From Excoecaria cochinchinensis (taxonomy: Eukaryota > Streptophyta > Magnoliopsida > Malpighiales > Euphorbiaceae): a stretch of 64,000 nucleotides of DNA. Position numbers and translations under genes: made by a program. The notes under the pieces are model-generated. The model ran no database searches. It was not told the origin of the DNA and worked only from the letters and a program-made list of their open reading frames with translations. Position 1 is the first letter of the stretch; every line of letters starts with the position of its first letter. The stretch is from the NCBI GenBank assembly GCA_947683425.1, contig CANTUQ010000004.1, positions 7,416,001 to 7,480,000 on the forward strand, read 5' to 3'. Positions 21,924 to 32,949 of the stretch are shown here, in pieces.

Positions 21924-22250
21924 CTCACGGTCATAACCAATTTGGCTGCCACCGTGACATACTGAGGTCTTCAAAATAGATTGCAAGCTAAGGTACCTCA
22001 CGGTCACAACCAATTTGGTTGCCACTGTGACATACCATGCACTCCCAAACAGAATGCAAAATGAGATATCTCACGATCACAACCAATTTGGTTGCCACCG
22101 TGAGATACAACACACTTGCGGGTAGAATGCATATTTTGGCACCTCACGGTCACAACCAATTTGGTTGTCACCGTGACATGAAAAACTCAGTCAGGCAGAA
22201 TAGGGTTCCTGCATAACTCATGGTCACAACCATTTTGGTTGGCACCGTGA
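21924..22250. repeat. Palindrome array in 5' LTR of element A
   Basis: Five palindromes at about 21924, 21998, 22071, 22144 and 22218 (period ~73 bp), matching the set at 932-1260. Mutated copies (for example TTTGGCTGCC in the first) keep most of the pairing. Confidence 0.9.
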
Positions 22251-22988
22251 CCTATGCAAAAACACCAAAACACAGCTTTGCTTCCTATCTCAATTCTCAT
22301 ATCACTTTCAAAACCTCAATGCTCATTTCCTTTTTGTCATTCAAACCAACTCATTTTACAACAATAACAATTAACACATACCTTATTTCCATTAAGCCCA
22401 TCTCATCAAATATGCATAAAACTTAACACATACATAAGCTCAATACTTAACATTCCATTCAAATCATCATGAACACAACATTAGTTTCATAACCTATTAA
22501 CCTAATCAACTTATTCATTTACAACTTCAAGGATTCCTACTACTAATTTAGTTCATGCTTAGCCAAGTTATACAAACAAATACAAAACATGCCAAAACTT
22601 ATAGAGTTAGTTTTGAAACCTCTCGCCTATGCTCCTAATATTCACTGAGCACTTGCTTCTCCAATTTTTGCCTTTCCCTTGTCTTTCTTTACTCCTTCCT
22701 CTACAAATACCATTCAAATTTCTAGAATTGGACTCAAATCATCAATTCCAATCTACATCAAACCAAAACCAGAAAGAGTAGAAGATAGCACAAGTAATTG
22801 ACCACTTACCTTGTAAATTCAACAACTTAGTCTACCCTTCAATTAACTTGATTACTATAATAGAATTCATGAAATCAATTTGAAACTCAAGAAACTCACA
22901 GATGAAGAATGAAGAAGAAGCAGAAATTGATGAAAGAGAGAATGGCTGAACTTCAAGCAAGTAGTGTCCCTTTCTCTCTCCTCAATTT

Positions 22989-22997
22989 TATTTATAT
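22989..22997 (-). promoter_or_regulatory. Putative LTR TATA box (element A, 5' LTR)
   Basis: Minus strand CATATAAATAAA, about 270 nt into the LTR; likely promoter of the element transcript. Confidence 0.6.
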
Positions 22998-23263
22998 GGA
23001 TGTAGGTGGTGGTGGTGGTAGCACAAGGAAGTGCCACCCGGATTCCACCTACAGCAAATCTGCCTCTCAAATAATCTACTTAATCTCCACTTAAGTGCTA
23101 ATTAATCCACAATTATCCCAATCCTGTAAAATTACAACTTAGCCACTAAACTCTCCTTTAACTTTTCAATTAAGTCCTTACTTTTGTTGCAATCAAGTCC
23201 ATATTACACCCTTAATTAATCCAATTTACCAATTACAACTAGGGTACATTTTTGGCCGTTACA

Positions 23264-23618
23264 CATAATAACAATTAATTCAGTTTAATAAGATTCATGT
23301 ATCATGTATGTGCATATTCTGCATTCATGTAATTAAATAGTTACAATTCATGCAAAATATTCATCGCATTAGTGTACGCATTCGCATTGAACTCACAATT
23401 AACTTATTCATATATCACATTGTTCGCACATTACTCTTATTAGTTTAGCCTTGCCTATAATTCAAAGATGCGGATAGCGAATATCGTATTTGTATCCGTG
23501 GATACATCACATTCGCATTGGTACCCTAAGGTACAGAAATATCAACATTTTTTTTGCATTTTGAAATCCAGTAAGGATTCAAATCGCATTGTGATTCCAG
23601 AGGAATCAGACGCATTGG
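23264..23618 (-). repeat. Fragment 1 of older chromovirus-type LTR X
   Basis: Homologous to the middle of the element A LTR (around 21344-21545): GTACCCTAAGGTACAG, AATCCAG-AAGGATT and GATTCCAGAGGAATCAGAC. It is interrupted at 23618 by element C and resumes at 50969. Its left part presumably lies beyond element A, left of the window. Confidence 0.85.
23614..23618. other. Target-site duplication ATTGG (left) of element C
   Basis: ATTGG recurs at 50969-50973. Removing 23619-50973 joins LTR X into GACGCATTGGGCTGCAGCAC, matching the uninterrupted relative at 21535-21553. Confidence 0.93.
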
Positions 23619-23869
23619 TGTAAGCACCGTGTCCCGAGGCGGTCTGGATTAGAGATTACCCGATGAGGAATCAATGTCCGAGTCCGTACAAACGGTTGAG
23701 ATTCAGAGGTTTTGGTCCCCTGCTTCACGAGAAATGTGTTCTTTCAGCCTTCGTAGGAAAGAGGGAGAAAACGGGGAATTTTTGGGTCAAAAGGTGTTTT
23801 TTTTTCTCCACCGGCAGTCTGCCCATCTGTTATAGGCAAGACCGTCGATCACTGCGGGTCACCGACGGC

Positions 23870-24030
23870 CTGTGATTTTTCGACGCCCGTCGGAGGGTCC
23901 TAATTTTTTAGAGCACGCAACCTGATTTCCCAGAGCACGCAACCTCTCCGACGCCGGTCGGTCAGAGTTGCAGGCCTGTCGGTTGAATTCTTATGTCAGT
24001 AGGATTGAACCAACGCCCGTTGGTCACCCC
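23870..24030. promoter_or_regulatory. CCGACG-CGTCGG palindrome cluster upstream of the LTR TATA box (element C)
   Basis: Near-palindromes such as CGACGCCCGTCGG (about 23881), CCGACGCCGGTCGG (about 23949) and CCAACGCCCGTTGGTCA (about 24010). Further copies lie at 24549 and 24622, and in the other LTR near 49150, 49218, 49850 and 49912. Related motifs surround the internal divergent promoter at 44931-45136. Confidence 0.75.
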
Positions 24031-24032
24031 TG

Positions 24033-24042
24033 GCCTATAAAA
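24033..24042 (+). promoter_or_regulatory. Putative LTR TATA box (element C)
   Basis: GGCCTATAAAAGC follows the palindrome cluster and precedes a leader rich in CT. Same at about 49323 in the 3' LTR. Confidence 0.7.
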
Positions 24043-25542
24043 GCTTTCATTTCCCACCAAGCAAGGGGTTGGAAAAATTTCTAAAGGGGGAAACTCTGTC
24101 AAAATTAACACTCATTTCTCTCTCTTCCAACAAACACAAATCTTAAGAAATCTCTTTTAGTTTAAGAATCAAAGCATTAAAAGGAGCTAAATCTAATTAG
24201 TTTTCCTAAGGCTTTGATTCCAAAATTCAGTCTTTTGAAGGATCAAGAAGGAAATAATCTATTTTTCTCATTCTTGACCGTTCATTTTGTCTTCTCATGG
24301 ATCGTGCAGGACTTTAATCGACGCCAAAAATCCAACCAAGATATTATCTGAGGGTAAATATTCCGGATTTCTCCTCCGTATTATTTCATCTTTATTTTTA
24401 TTCTTGTTTTTTTCGCCTTTTTGCTTTTATCTTTCTTTATTTTGATCCTATTCATCTAGTTTTGTGGTAAAAATTTGTTTTTGCTTTGAAAAAAAATAGT
24501 TTCGCTGTCGTTTTCAGAGACAGCGGTGACCGATGGGTCATCTATTTCACCGACGCCCGTCGGTCACCCCTCCCACAGACGCCTCTCTCGAGTGAGCGAT
24601 GGGACACATTGGTCACCTTGACTGACGCCCGTCGGTCACTCGGCAGTGGCCGTCCCTGGGTTCTGTCTCCATATTTTCAAACCCCCTTTTCTTTTCCTTT
24701 TTCTATCTCTCTCAAGTTTTAGAGCTTTATTTATATTGCGCTTTTTGTATATTAACCCCCATTAACCTTTTGTGAGCATATATGATTTTCTTGGACTATT
24801 CTGAGCTCGAGGGGCGATTTACCATGCTCGAAGGATTCCATCAGGTTTAGTTTTCTAACCTTCTTAGTTATTTCACTCATTTGTCTATTTATTAATTATT
24901 TTATGTACATGAATATACCTTTTTGTATCTCGCTAAATATAAAAATTGATGAATGTTTTATATTTAATAAAGGGAGATTTTCATAAAATTAAGGACCCAA
25001 TGTCCTATTTTTCATCCAATGAAAAATTTCCACAATAAAATCATCATTTTTATAATAAATGCATGCGAGGACCAAAGTCCTCAAAATAAATAATCTCCCA
25101 TCTTGTGTATGTGTTGCACATTTATAAATAGGAGTTGTATTCCGCTCCTAGTGTTATTGTAATTTTTTTGATTTAATATTCCTTTATTTATTTATCACTT
25201 TAACACGTGAATAAAATACGCTTTTAATTCAATTGCATCGTGTGGAAAGGGAGTGAATTAATGAGTTTAAAATTTAATCATAAAATGATCGAGGTAGAAA
25301 TAGATGAGAAGTCCCGAACCCAACTCTGGTCTTTGGGCTCAACGAGGCGAGAGGTCTTTTCGATCACTCATTGGAACCTTTAAGACACCTCTTGTGTCCT
25401 TTTCAAAAACTTAATCAATGAATCCTAGCCTCCAAGGGAGAGAGGTTCACCCTCCAAGACCCCTTTTGGTTGGCCCAAAATGGATACATGCGTTGTCTTA
25501 GGCTCTCTGAGGCGAGAGAAACTTTCCCAATGTTTTATTGGG

Positions 25543-25552
25543 TGGCGACTCC
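25543..25552 (+). promoter_or_regulatory. Primer-site-like TGGCGACTCC inside U5 (element C)
   Basis: Exact match to the first 10 nt of the real primer site at 25684, 141 nt upstream of it. Repeated at 50829-50838 in the 3' LTR. Confidence 0.85.
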
Positions 25553-25683
25553 ATAAAACCTCCTTATTGCCTAAAATAGACGCACTTGTAAATACCTTAC
25601 AAGTTGTCAACGAACCTCAATTGCCTGATCGCCCTCAAGCTGGCGGTTAGAGGGGCACTAACGGGGTTCGGTGCGCATCACAG

Positions 25684-25702
25684 TGGCGACTCCGCTGGGG
25701 AA
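25684..25702 (+). promoter_or_regulatory. Primer-binding site of element C
   Basis: TGGCGACTCCGCTGGGGAA, one base after the 5' LTR; same type as element B with one difference in the first 18 nt. Confidence 0.88.
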
Positions 25703-26593
25703 CGTATGGTTTGAGACTTCGATTTGAAAATACCTCGGTTAACATTTATGATTAAAGTTTAATTCATAAATTCGCTTTCTCTCATTTCCATATACATCCC
25801 ATTAGAGCCTTAGAATATGCTAGATTGGTCCCTTCTTAACCTCGGTGCATTCCCGAAGCACAACCCTACGTTCACTCAATGTGGGGAAGTGTTAAGGATA
25901 ATCACCAGCCCAAGCTTCATATCTTTTGGTATATAAAATGATGACCCGATTGGTCGTGATGCTTATGATGAGCTAGACCCGTCGGTAGGGATCATGCTGG
26001 GGTAGCCTTAAAGTAATATCTCCCTCGACCAAAGTTCATATAATGGCTGTAGATACTCTCCCTAGGTGATATGAACCGTAATATCATGCTTACTGTATGA
26101 GTCATTATGTATTGGGTGAATACATATGTCTTGCTTGGTAACCTAGCCAAAGGCTTCCATGCCCTAGTAGGGACATGACGATATATTTGGGATGTCTAAA
26201 TACATGATGATCATTATCCATGCGCTTGTGCATTAGCATAGGAGTGTTATGCTGCCGGTTTTTCGCCGCACACCATCCGTGTCCATTAGGTTCCCCACTG
26301 ACACGTGGATTAATCCCGCCTAGGAAAGAGACCGCATGACCACGTGTGTGGGAGCAATAAGGGTGGAGGGACCTATCTGCTTGCCTGTGATTTGTGGATG
26401 TTGCATATCACGGCCATGCATTTAATTTGCATTTCATGAATCATTCTAACACCTTATCTATGCAGCCATCATAAATCTACCTAGGTGGACGAGAGGACCG
26501 ACCGGACGACTGATCAGAGTTTCTGTATTTGAGCTGCAAGAAAGAGAGAGTCTTCTAGGAACCAATTCAGAAATCAGTGGTACCGTATCAGAT
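25703..26593 (+). other. 5' leader of element C
   Basis: Non-coding for most of its length and homologous to 17335-17940 in reverse. An acceptor-like TTATCTATGCAG at about 26464 precedes an open, conserved stretch that joins the gag frame. Confidence 0.7.
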
Positions 26594-27522
26594 ATGGCAA
26601 ACTCACCAAGGGAAAATGATGCTACCAGGGCTTTAATTGCTGAAGAAGTGGGTAGAAGGTTTGAGGAGTTCGAAGGCCGTATGATGAATATGTTAGCTAC
26701 AATGGCTCAACAGGCTGCTCCGTAAAATCCTCCTTCTCCTCCCATGAGACAAAATGAGCGGGAGGAGGAAAGAGTAAAAAGATAGAAGGAACCGATTCGA
26801 CCACCACCTATAGATCTGAGATCAGTGGCTTCCGGGTTCCAGAGAAGGAGACAAGCGCTGAGGTTAGAAGATGATCGGGAGGATAAAGATGACAAAATGA
26901 GCATTGTATCTGAGAGGGGGAAGGCACCCCAGACCGAAGAGTTCATCTGGAAGAAAAGTTTGAGGCTATGGCCCGCATGTTGGGTAGAGGCCAAGGGATG
27001 AACCCAGAAGATAAGGAGCTGGAGGGAGATGACCCAATCCCATACAATTTTAAGATGCCTGATGTTCCCAAGTTTGACGGCACTTCTGACCCGACCGCCC
27101 ATGTAAAGCAGTATTCCTTGATCATGAAAGGGACTACCTTGTCCAAGAGGCAGAAAGTGGAGTACTTTTGCTTGAGCCTAACTGGCCTCGCCATAGATTG
27201 GTACCACAGCCTCGATCGCCGAACCAAGGAGGATTGGGATATGCTCACAGAGGAGTTTTTAAGGCAGTACGACTGCAACACAAGGATGGAGGTGACCCTC
27301 AAGGATTTGGAGTTGCTTCAGCAAAAGGCCGGGGAATCCGTCCATGATTACCTAACCCGCTGGCGGAGTAGAGTAATAGAGATGAGGAGAAAGCCAGACA
27401 CTCAAGACCAGATCCATTTGTTAATCAAGAACACGAGCTCGTACTTGAAAGAAGGTTTGAAGATAAAGGGTCTAAAAGACTGGGAGTCATTGAAGGACAT
27501 AGCCATAGAAGCGGAAGGGTTT
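26594..27522 (+). pseudogene. Gag of element C, truncated
   Basis: Starts MANSPRENDATRALIAEEVG, like gag of element B. In-frame TAA (26723) and TAG (26783) and a frameshift near 26940-26960 break it. The capsid part is then open: FDGTSDPTAHVKQY, WYHSLDRRTKEDW, LELLQQKAGESVHDYLTRW, GLKDWESLKDIAIEAEG. It ends abruptly at about 27519, where a ~1.5 kb deletion relative to element B removes the gag end, zinc knuckle and protease. Confidence 0.9.
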
Positions 27523-28841
27523 GGGATACAAAGGCGGACTTGGCAAGAAGAAGACGATGGAAAAGATCCGTCACATTTCAGAAAGCTTTGTGCCCGCATC
27601 CTCAGTATGCGCTTACACTGGTGAAGATGAGCCACAATGGGTGAATGGGAAGATTGTCCCTGGATTTGAGATCTTCAGTGATGTTTTTGACTGGGATGTG
27701 AGAGTTATTAAAACGACTGAGGACTTCTGGGATGAGGAAGTTATGACCCAATGCATTGCCTAGGGTACGGATGAGCCCGAAGAGGTTGTCATCGAGAAGA
27801 TGTTAGCTGCCAGGCTGAAAGGGAAGGAAAAAATGGTAGAGTCAGAACTGAAGATTGGGGATTTGAAGATTTCCTCAGGGATAGCTGAAAGGCCTCTGCC
27901 AAGCTAGGAAGCCGAGGCACAAGCTGCTGCAGCATCGACCTCAATGGAAGCTGAAGAAGATACTAGCTTAGATTGTCTTTTTATTCCGGAACTTTTTTAT
28001 GATGTAAATGACAATAATAATATTATTAGTAAGATGAATGATTTTGCTTATTTGTGCGATGTTTCCAATGATCTCAACATGCATGAATATGATCATGTCC
28101 CATCTTTTTTTGATATTGATTCCACTAACACCATGCCTTTTGATCTTGGAACCTCAGAAAATCCGAAGGAAATCTTAATAGCATCGAATATAACTCCTGA
28201 TGAGAGAGAAAAATTTGAGATAATAATAAAAAAATATGTAAAAGTTTTTGCCTGGACCTACGAGGACATGCCAGGAATTGGTCGGAACATCGCAGAGCAT
28301 GCTATTCCGATGTATCCAGACCATAAGCCTGTAAAACAGAAGTTGAGGAGGCTTAGGCCAGAATGGGCAGACAAGGTTAAAGAGGAGATTCGGCAGCAGA
28401 TCGAAGCCAAATTCCTAGTTGAAGTGCAGTATCCTACATGGCTAGCAAATGTAGTCCCTGTAGCCAAGAAGAACGGAAAGGTAAGGGTATGCGTGGATTA
28501 TCGAGATCTGAACAAGGCTTGCCCTAAAGACGATTTTCCACTACCCCACATTGACGTGTTGATAGATAGTGCCGCCAACTGCGCGATGTACAGTTTTGGG
28601 GATGGTTATGTAGGTTACAACCAGATCCTTAACAAGATAGTTGACCGGATTAAAACAGTTTTCATCACGGAATGGGGGACCTATGCCTACAGAGTAATGC
28701 CTTTCGGCCTAAAGAATGATGGGGCTACGCACAAGAGAATAGCAACAAAGATCCTAAGCGACTTGATCCACAAGGAAGTGGAGGTGTATGTAGACGACAT
28801 GATGGTCAAGTCAGCCACTAGGGAGGGCCATTTCGAAGCAG
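27523..28841 (+). pseudogene. Pre-RT linker and reverse transcriptase of element C (5' part)
   Basis: Begins at the deletion junction (LGYKGGLGKKK) and includes SESFVPASSVCAYTGEDEPQ. In-frame TAGs occur at 27761 (expected TGG) and 27905 (expected CAG). RT motifs: VRVCVDYRDLNKACPKDDFP, YRVMPFGLKN, YVDDMMVKSATREGHFEA. It stops at 28841, where the sequence flips strand; the segment after the YVDD box up to the thumb (about 130 bp) is missing. Catalytic Asp-Asp is present. Confidence 0.92.
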
Positions 28842-29697
28842 CTAAGGCTTCTAACCCGAAGGTACATGCTTCATATTTAGCTTCATTGTTGGTGATCCTG
28901 TACCTCAACTTTTTGGCCAACGGGAGCTTTTCATCATCTGGGGTCGTCAAAATGATTCCGACTCCTGCCCCCTTGTTATTTACAGCCCCATCAAAATATA
29001 ACTGCCATCCTTGGACAAAAATTGTGGCTATGCTCTCATCAGGAAAATTGAATTCAGGTGTGTCGCCCTGAATGGGATGATCAGCAAGAAACTCCGCTAC
29101 TGCTCGCCCCTTGATAGTTTTGCGAGTGATGTATTCGACATCGAACTCTTGTAGCAATAGCAACTACCTTCCCATCTTACCAAGCAAAGACGGCGCTTCT
29201 TGCAAATACCTCAAAGGATTTTGCTTTGCCACTGCCTAAACTCTGTACGAATGGAAGTAGTGCCTAAGCTTCTTTGACGCCCAAATCACTGCCAGGCAGA
29301 TCTTCTCTACTTCAGCATATTTTATCTCGTAGGCTAGGAACTTCTTGCTGAGATAGTAAACCGTGAATTCCACACCAAACTCATCCTCCTGAGCCATCAT
29401 GGCTCCCACGGAACCATCCTCCACTGCCAAATACAAGATAAGCGGCTTCATCGGTTGCGGTGGCCTTAGCACTGGCGAATTCAGCAGATATTCCCTGATG
29501 CTATCAAAAGCTCTCTGGCAGTCTTCATTCCAAACCACAGACTGATCCTTTTTGAGCAACTTGAAGATTGGCTCGCATATCGAAGTGAGCTTCGCAATGA
29601 ATCAACTGACATATTGTAGCTTGCCTAGGAAGCTTCTTACCTCCTTCTCTTTCTGTGGCACGGGCATCTCTCTGATGGCCTTCACCTTGTTCGGGGC
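28842..29697 (-). pseudogene. Inverted block of RT thumb and RNase H coding sequence (element C)
   Basis: About 856 bp read on the minus strand, opposite to the rest of pol. From 29697 downward it encodes NKVKAIREMPVPQKEK, VWNEDCQRAFDSI, LILYLAVEDGSVGAMM, VYYLSKKFL, SKKLRHYFHSY, ITRKTIKGRAVAEFLADHP, LYFDGAVNNKGAGVGIIL and NEAKYEACTFGLEAL. These belong between the YVDD box and VFGDSSLV of the flanking plus-strand sequence, so the block is inverted in place. Confidence 0.93.
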
Positions 29698-29931
29698 AAA
29701 GAACGTAGAGGTTTTTGGTGACTCATCCTTGGTAATCAACCAGATCTGGGGTGACTGCTCTGTAAAGGAAGAACGGCTGGTACCTTATATTGAATATCTG
29801 AAGGAGCTATGTGGGCAGTTCGAAACCTGTACGTTCCTCTTTGTGTCGAGAGAGGAGAACCGTCTGGCTGATGTACTGGCAACTCTAGTGTCGATATGGG
29901 ATAATCCTAAAGGGATAGCTATGAAGCCTAT
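29698..29931 (+). pseudogene. RNase H C-terminal part (element C)
   Basis: NVEVFGDSSLVINQI, ...SREENRLADVLATL, ...GIAMKP: third and fourth acidic sites of the archaeal-type RNase H. The frame is interrupted at 29931 by element D and continues at 41822. Confidence 0.9.
29927..29931. other. Target-site duplication CCTAT (left) of element D
   Basis: Partner CCTGT at 41817-41821; the single difference is a G to A change in a CTG (CHG) context. Excision restores the pol frame (...AMKP joined to VLISSSE...). Confidence 0.88.
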
Positions 29932-31009
29932 TGTGACGCGCGCCGGACCCCGCGGCCGCCCCTCTGACCACCCGTTTGAGGGCGATCGGGCAATTGAGAA
30001 TCCGTTGGCAACTTGTAAAGATATTAACAAGTGCGTCTATTTTGGGCAACTAGGAGGTTTCATGGAGTCGCCACCCAATAGAACATTGGGAAAGTTTCTC
30101 TCGCCTCGGAGAGCCTAAGACTGTGCTTGGTATCCATTTTGGGCCAACCAAAGGGGTCTTGGAGGGTAAACCTCTCACCCTAAGGAGCCTAGGATTCATT
30201 GATTAAGTCTTTTGATGGGACACAAGAGGTGTCTTGGAGATCCCATCGAAACGGGTCTCTCGCCTCGTTGAGCCCAAAGACCAGAGATAGGTTCGGGACT
30301 TCTCATTTATTCGTACTTTGATTAGTTTTACAATTAAGTTTTGAATTTATTATTTCGCCATCTTTCCATATGATGCAATCAATTAAAAGCGCAATCATTC
30401 ATTTAAAAGTGAGAAATAAAAGTGAAATTAAAATAAAGCATTCAAAAGTAAATTACAAAAAAATTAGGGGCGGAATACAACCCCCATTGTAAATAAAATA
30501 CGAATAATGCATAAACCGAGATATTCATTAATGATGAGGACATTGGTCCTCGCACACATACTTATTATGAAATAATTTTGATGTGATGATTTTGGATGGA
30601 GAAAATTGAGACATTGGTCCCATTTTTATTAGGATATTTTGTTTTGATAGAAAATATTTGTGTGGTGGTTCTTTTAAGTGCGGTCGAAAATCTTTTATTA
30701 TTATAGACCACAAACGAATAAAAAGAATAAAATAATAATAATAAATTCATCCTAATTTACCTGTTCCGACCGTACTTCTTAGAAAAATCACATGCCTCCC
30801 GCATTGCAGTCAAAATAGAAAAATGATATTGGTTAATCGTGAATAAATAAACAATTGAATAAATAAATAAACAAATGAATGATTGAATAAAGTAAATTGG
30901 AAAAAATGAATGATTGAATAAAGTAAATTGAGAATTAATGAATATAAAAGCACAAATGACAATTAAAATGATTAATGCCAATAATAATAATAATGCCAAT
31001 AATAATATC

Positions 31010-31055
<46 letters not shown>

Positions 31056-32765
31056 CATAAAATAATGATAGTAATTATGAATGGATAAAATAATAATTCA
31101 ATGTAATGATAGTAACATGAACAAAATGATGATAATGATAATAATATACTAACAACAATAATAGCTATAAATTGTATTAGACATAAAATTAATATTAGTA
31201 AAATAATAATATAAAAACAGAAAGCTAAATAAGAATAAAAAAATATAATAATTATAATATTAATAATAATAATAATAGTAATAATATAATATAACAACAA
31301 TAGTCATAACAATAATCATAATAATAATATTAGCAATAATAATATAGTAATAATAATAAATAAACATAAAATAAATACTATTAATAACAACAATATTAAT
31401 ATAACTCAATAATACTAATAATAAATAAATAAAAAAGATAATAATAATATAATATTAATAAACAGAAAATAAATAAATATATAATAATAATAATATTAAT
31501 TAATAATAACAACAATAATCATAAATATATATAATAATAATAAAAATATTAATGATAAAAATAGAATAATACTAATAATAAATAAATAAAATAAATAATA
31601 ATAATTAACATAATCACAAAAACAGAATAATAAATATTAAATAAAATAATAAAAATAATAAAAATAGAATTATAAATAAATATTAATAATAATAATAATA
31701 AATAAATAAATAAATAATAATAATAAATAAAGGAAAATGGCTTACCGTTCCCCGGAGCTTCGCTGGAGGGAAGGTGGTCGACACCACCAACGCCGGAGGA
31801 TAGATCGAAACGTCAGCAACCATCCGCCGGTGGTCACGCGACGGGAAGAGTCACTAGTTAGCCGAAAATCGCTGTGAAGCGTTTTGGGGGTCCCTCTCCG
31901 ATCTCACGGCTGCCGGCGAGTGGCGATCCCCGGTGGCCACTGGCCGGTGCGTCCAGGTCTGGCGGTTCTTCTGGCAGCGTGCGTGTGGCTGGCCGGTACT
32001 GTGGCTGGTCGGCGGAGGCTCCGCCTCCTCTTCTTCTTTTTCTCCTTCCATTTTCCGGCGCTTGGTTTCGGTTCCCGTGATTTACTGCCTCTGTTCCCTT
32101 ATTTTCTTGCTTTTCTTGCTTTGTTTTGATTTTACTTTGCCCTTCTTGCTTTCTTTGCTTGATTTTATTTTCTTCTTGGTCTTTGCTCAGCCGACTTGCT
32201 CTTGCTCTCTCTTCTTACTCTCTTTTTCTTGGTCTTTTTCCCTTGATCTGCCGAGAGAGCCCTCTCTTCCTCCTCTCAGATTTCTTTTTTTTTCTTTTAA
32301 TTTCCCTAGTTGCCGAAAGAGAGAGCCCCCTTAATTGCTCTTCATTCTTTTCTTTTTATACCCTGAAATTAGGGTTGATTTTTGGGTCATAATGGTAATT
32401 TCCTCCATTTTAATTTTTAATTAATTTAACTTAATTCAAATAACACACATTAATTAATTTAAACATTACAAATTAATTACATTATATATTTTACATCTTA
32501 ATATAATTAATCTATTTAATACATCATATAATTTATCTAATTAATTAAACACTTTACATATTAACTAATTAATCTTTAATCTTTCATGCATTTTAATTAT
32601 CTAATTAAACTTACAATATTAATAAATTAAATTAACTCAACATTAATAATTAATTTCTAATATTACCTACCTAATCTATATTATATATATTTTTTTCGGA
32701 GGGAATTACTAAGGACCCAAAATCACTTTTTGACATTAAACCTGACTCGGGACCCGGTGTCTACA
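29932..32765 (-). repeat. 3' LTR of element D
   Basis: Plus-strand ends TGTGACGCGCGCC and GGTGTCTACA. U5 block (29932-30330) is homologous to elements B and C; the middle (30720-31735) is very AT-rich with long TAA runs. A GC-rich stretch at 31740-32070 is antisense-open but not convincing as coding. Primer-site copy at 30064-30073. Confidence 0.93.
30995..31735. repeat. TAA/ATA-rich microsatellite region in LTR of element D
   Basis: Long runs of AATAATAAT, longest near 31014-31052, degenerating into mixed TAA/TAAA sequence. The counterpart at 40068-40790 has a different longest run, so it has changed length since insertion. Confidence 0.9.
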
Positions 32766-32780
32766 GTTGCCCCCAATTTT
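32766..32780 (-). other. Polypurine tract of element D
   Basis: Minus strand AAAATTGGGGGCAAC, identical to that of elements B and C. Confidence 0.88.
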
Positions 32781-32842
32781 GGAGAAGCTAGTGTATAGAC
32801 ACCTAGGTGAGCCAAAATTCAAAGAAGGAAGAGAGAGAATTA

Positions 32843-32850
32843 CATACCTG
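32843..32850 (-). promoter_or_regulatory. 5' splice-site-like sequence upstream of the polypurine tract (element D)
   Basis: Minus strand CAG|GTATG, 82 nt before the 3' LTR, in a block (TGAATTTTGGCTCACCTAGG) conserved with elements B and C. Confidence 0.5.
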
Positions 32851-32949
32851 GGGATGCCGGACCTTACCTTGTTGGCACTGGTACATGTGCCCTTCCCGGT
32901 CTCGTCTCGACTTGTTTCTGCTGGCCTCGTCTCGGCTCGCGCAGCTTCG

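Larger units (their letters stand above)
20631..23263 (-). repeat. 5' LTR of chromovirus element A
   Basis: 2,633 bp with inverted ends TGTAACACCC and GGCCGTTACA (plus strand). It shares the TATA box (22989-22997), donor-like site (22802-22812) and palindrome array (21924-22250) with the copy at 1-2273. The two LTRs differ by several percent by eye, so this insertion is older than element B. The flank 23264-23268 (CATAA) should be the TSD; its partner lies outside the window. Confidence 0.95.
23619..25682 (+). repeat. 5' LTR of element C
   Basis: TGTAAGCACCG...GCGCATCACA, matched by 48889-50968 with a few percent divergence. It has a TATA box at about 24033, CCGACG/CGTCGG palindromes on both sides of it, and a U5 block homologous to elements B and D. 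Confidence 0.95.

Noticed and set aside
21924..22250. CRISPR-like pattern of regular palindromic repeats with different spacers
   Set aside because: It lies inside a plant LTR, is copied in the partner LTR, and there are no cas genes.
26707..27302. Minus-strand ORFs opposite gag of element C
   Set aside because: Shadow frames of the gag sequence; composition and homology support the plus strand.
30935..31300. Ile/Leu-rich minus-strand ORF (also 39845-40360)
   Set aside because: Product of translating TAA/ATA microsatellite; low complexity only.
31854..32334. ORFs in the GC-rich part of element D LTR (also 40814-41301)
   Set aside because: Present in both LTRs, open in overlapping frames, no recognisable domain; plausible as leader RNA rather than protein.
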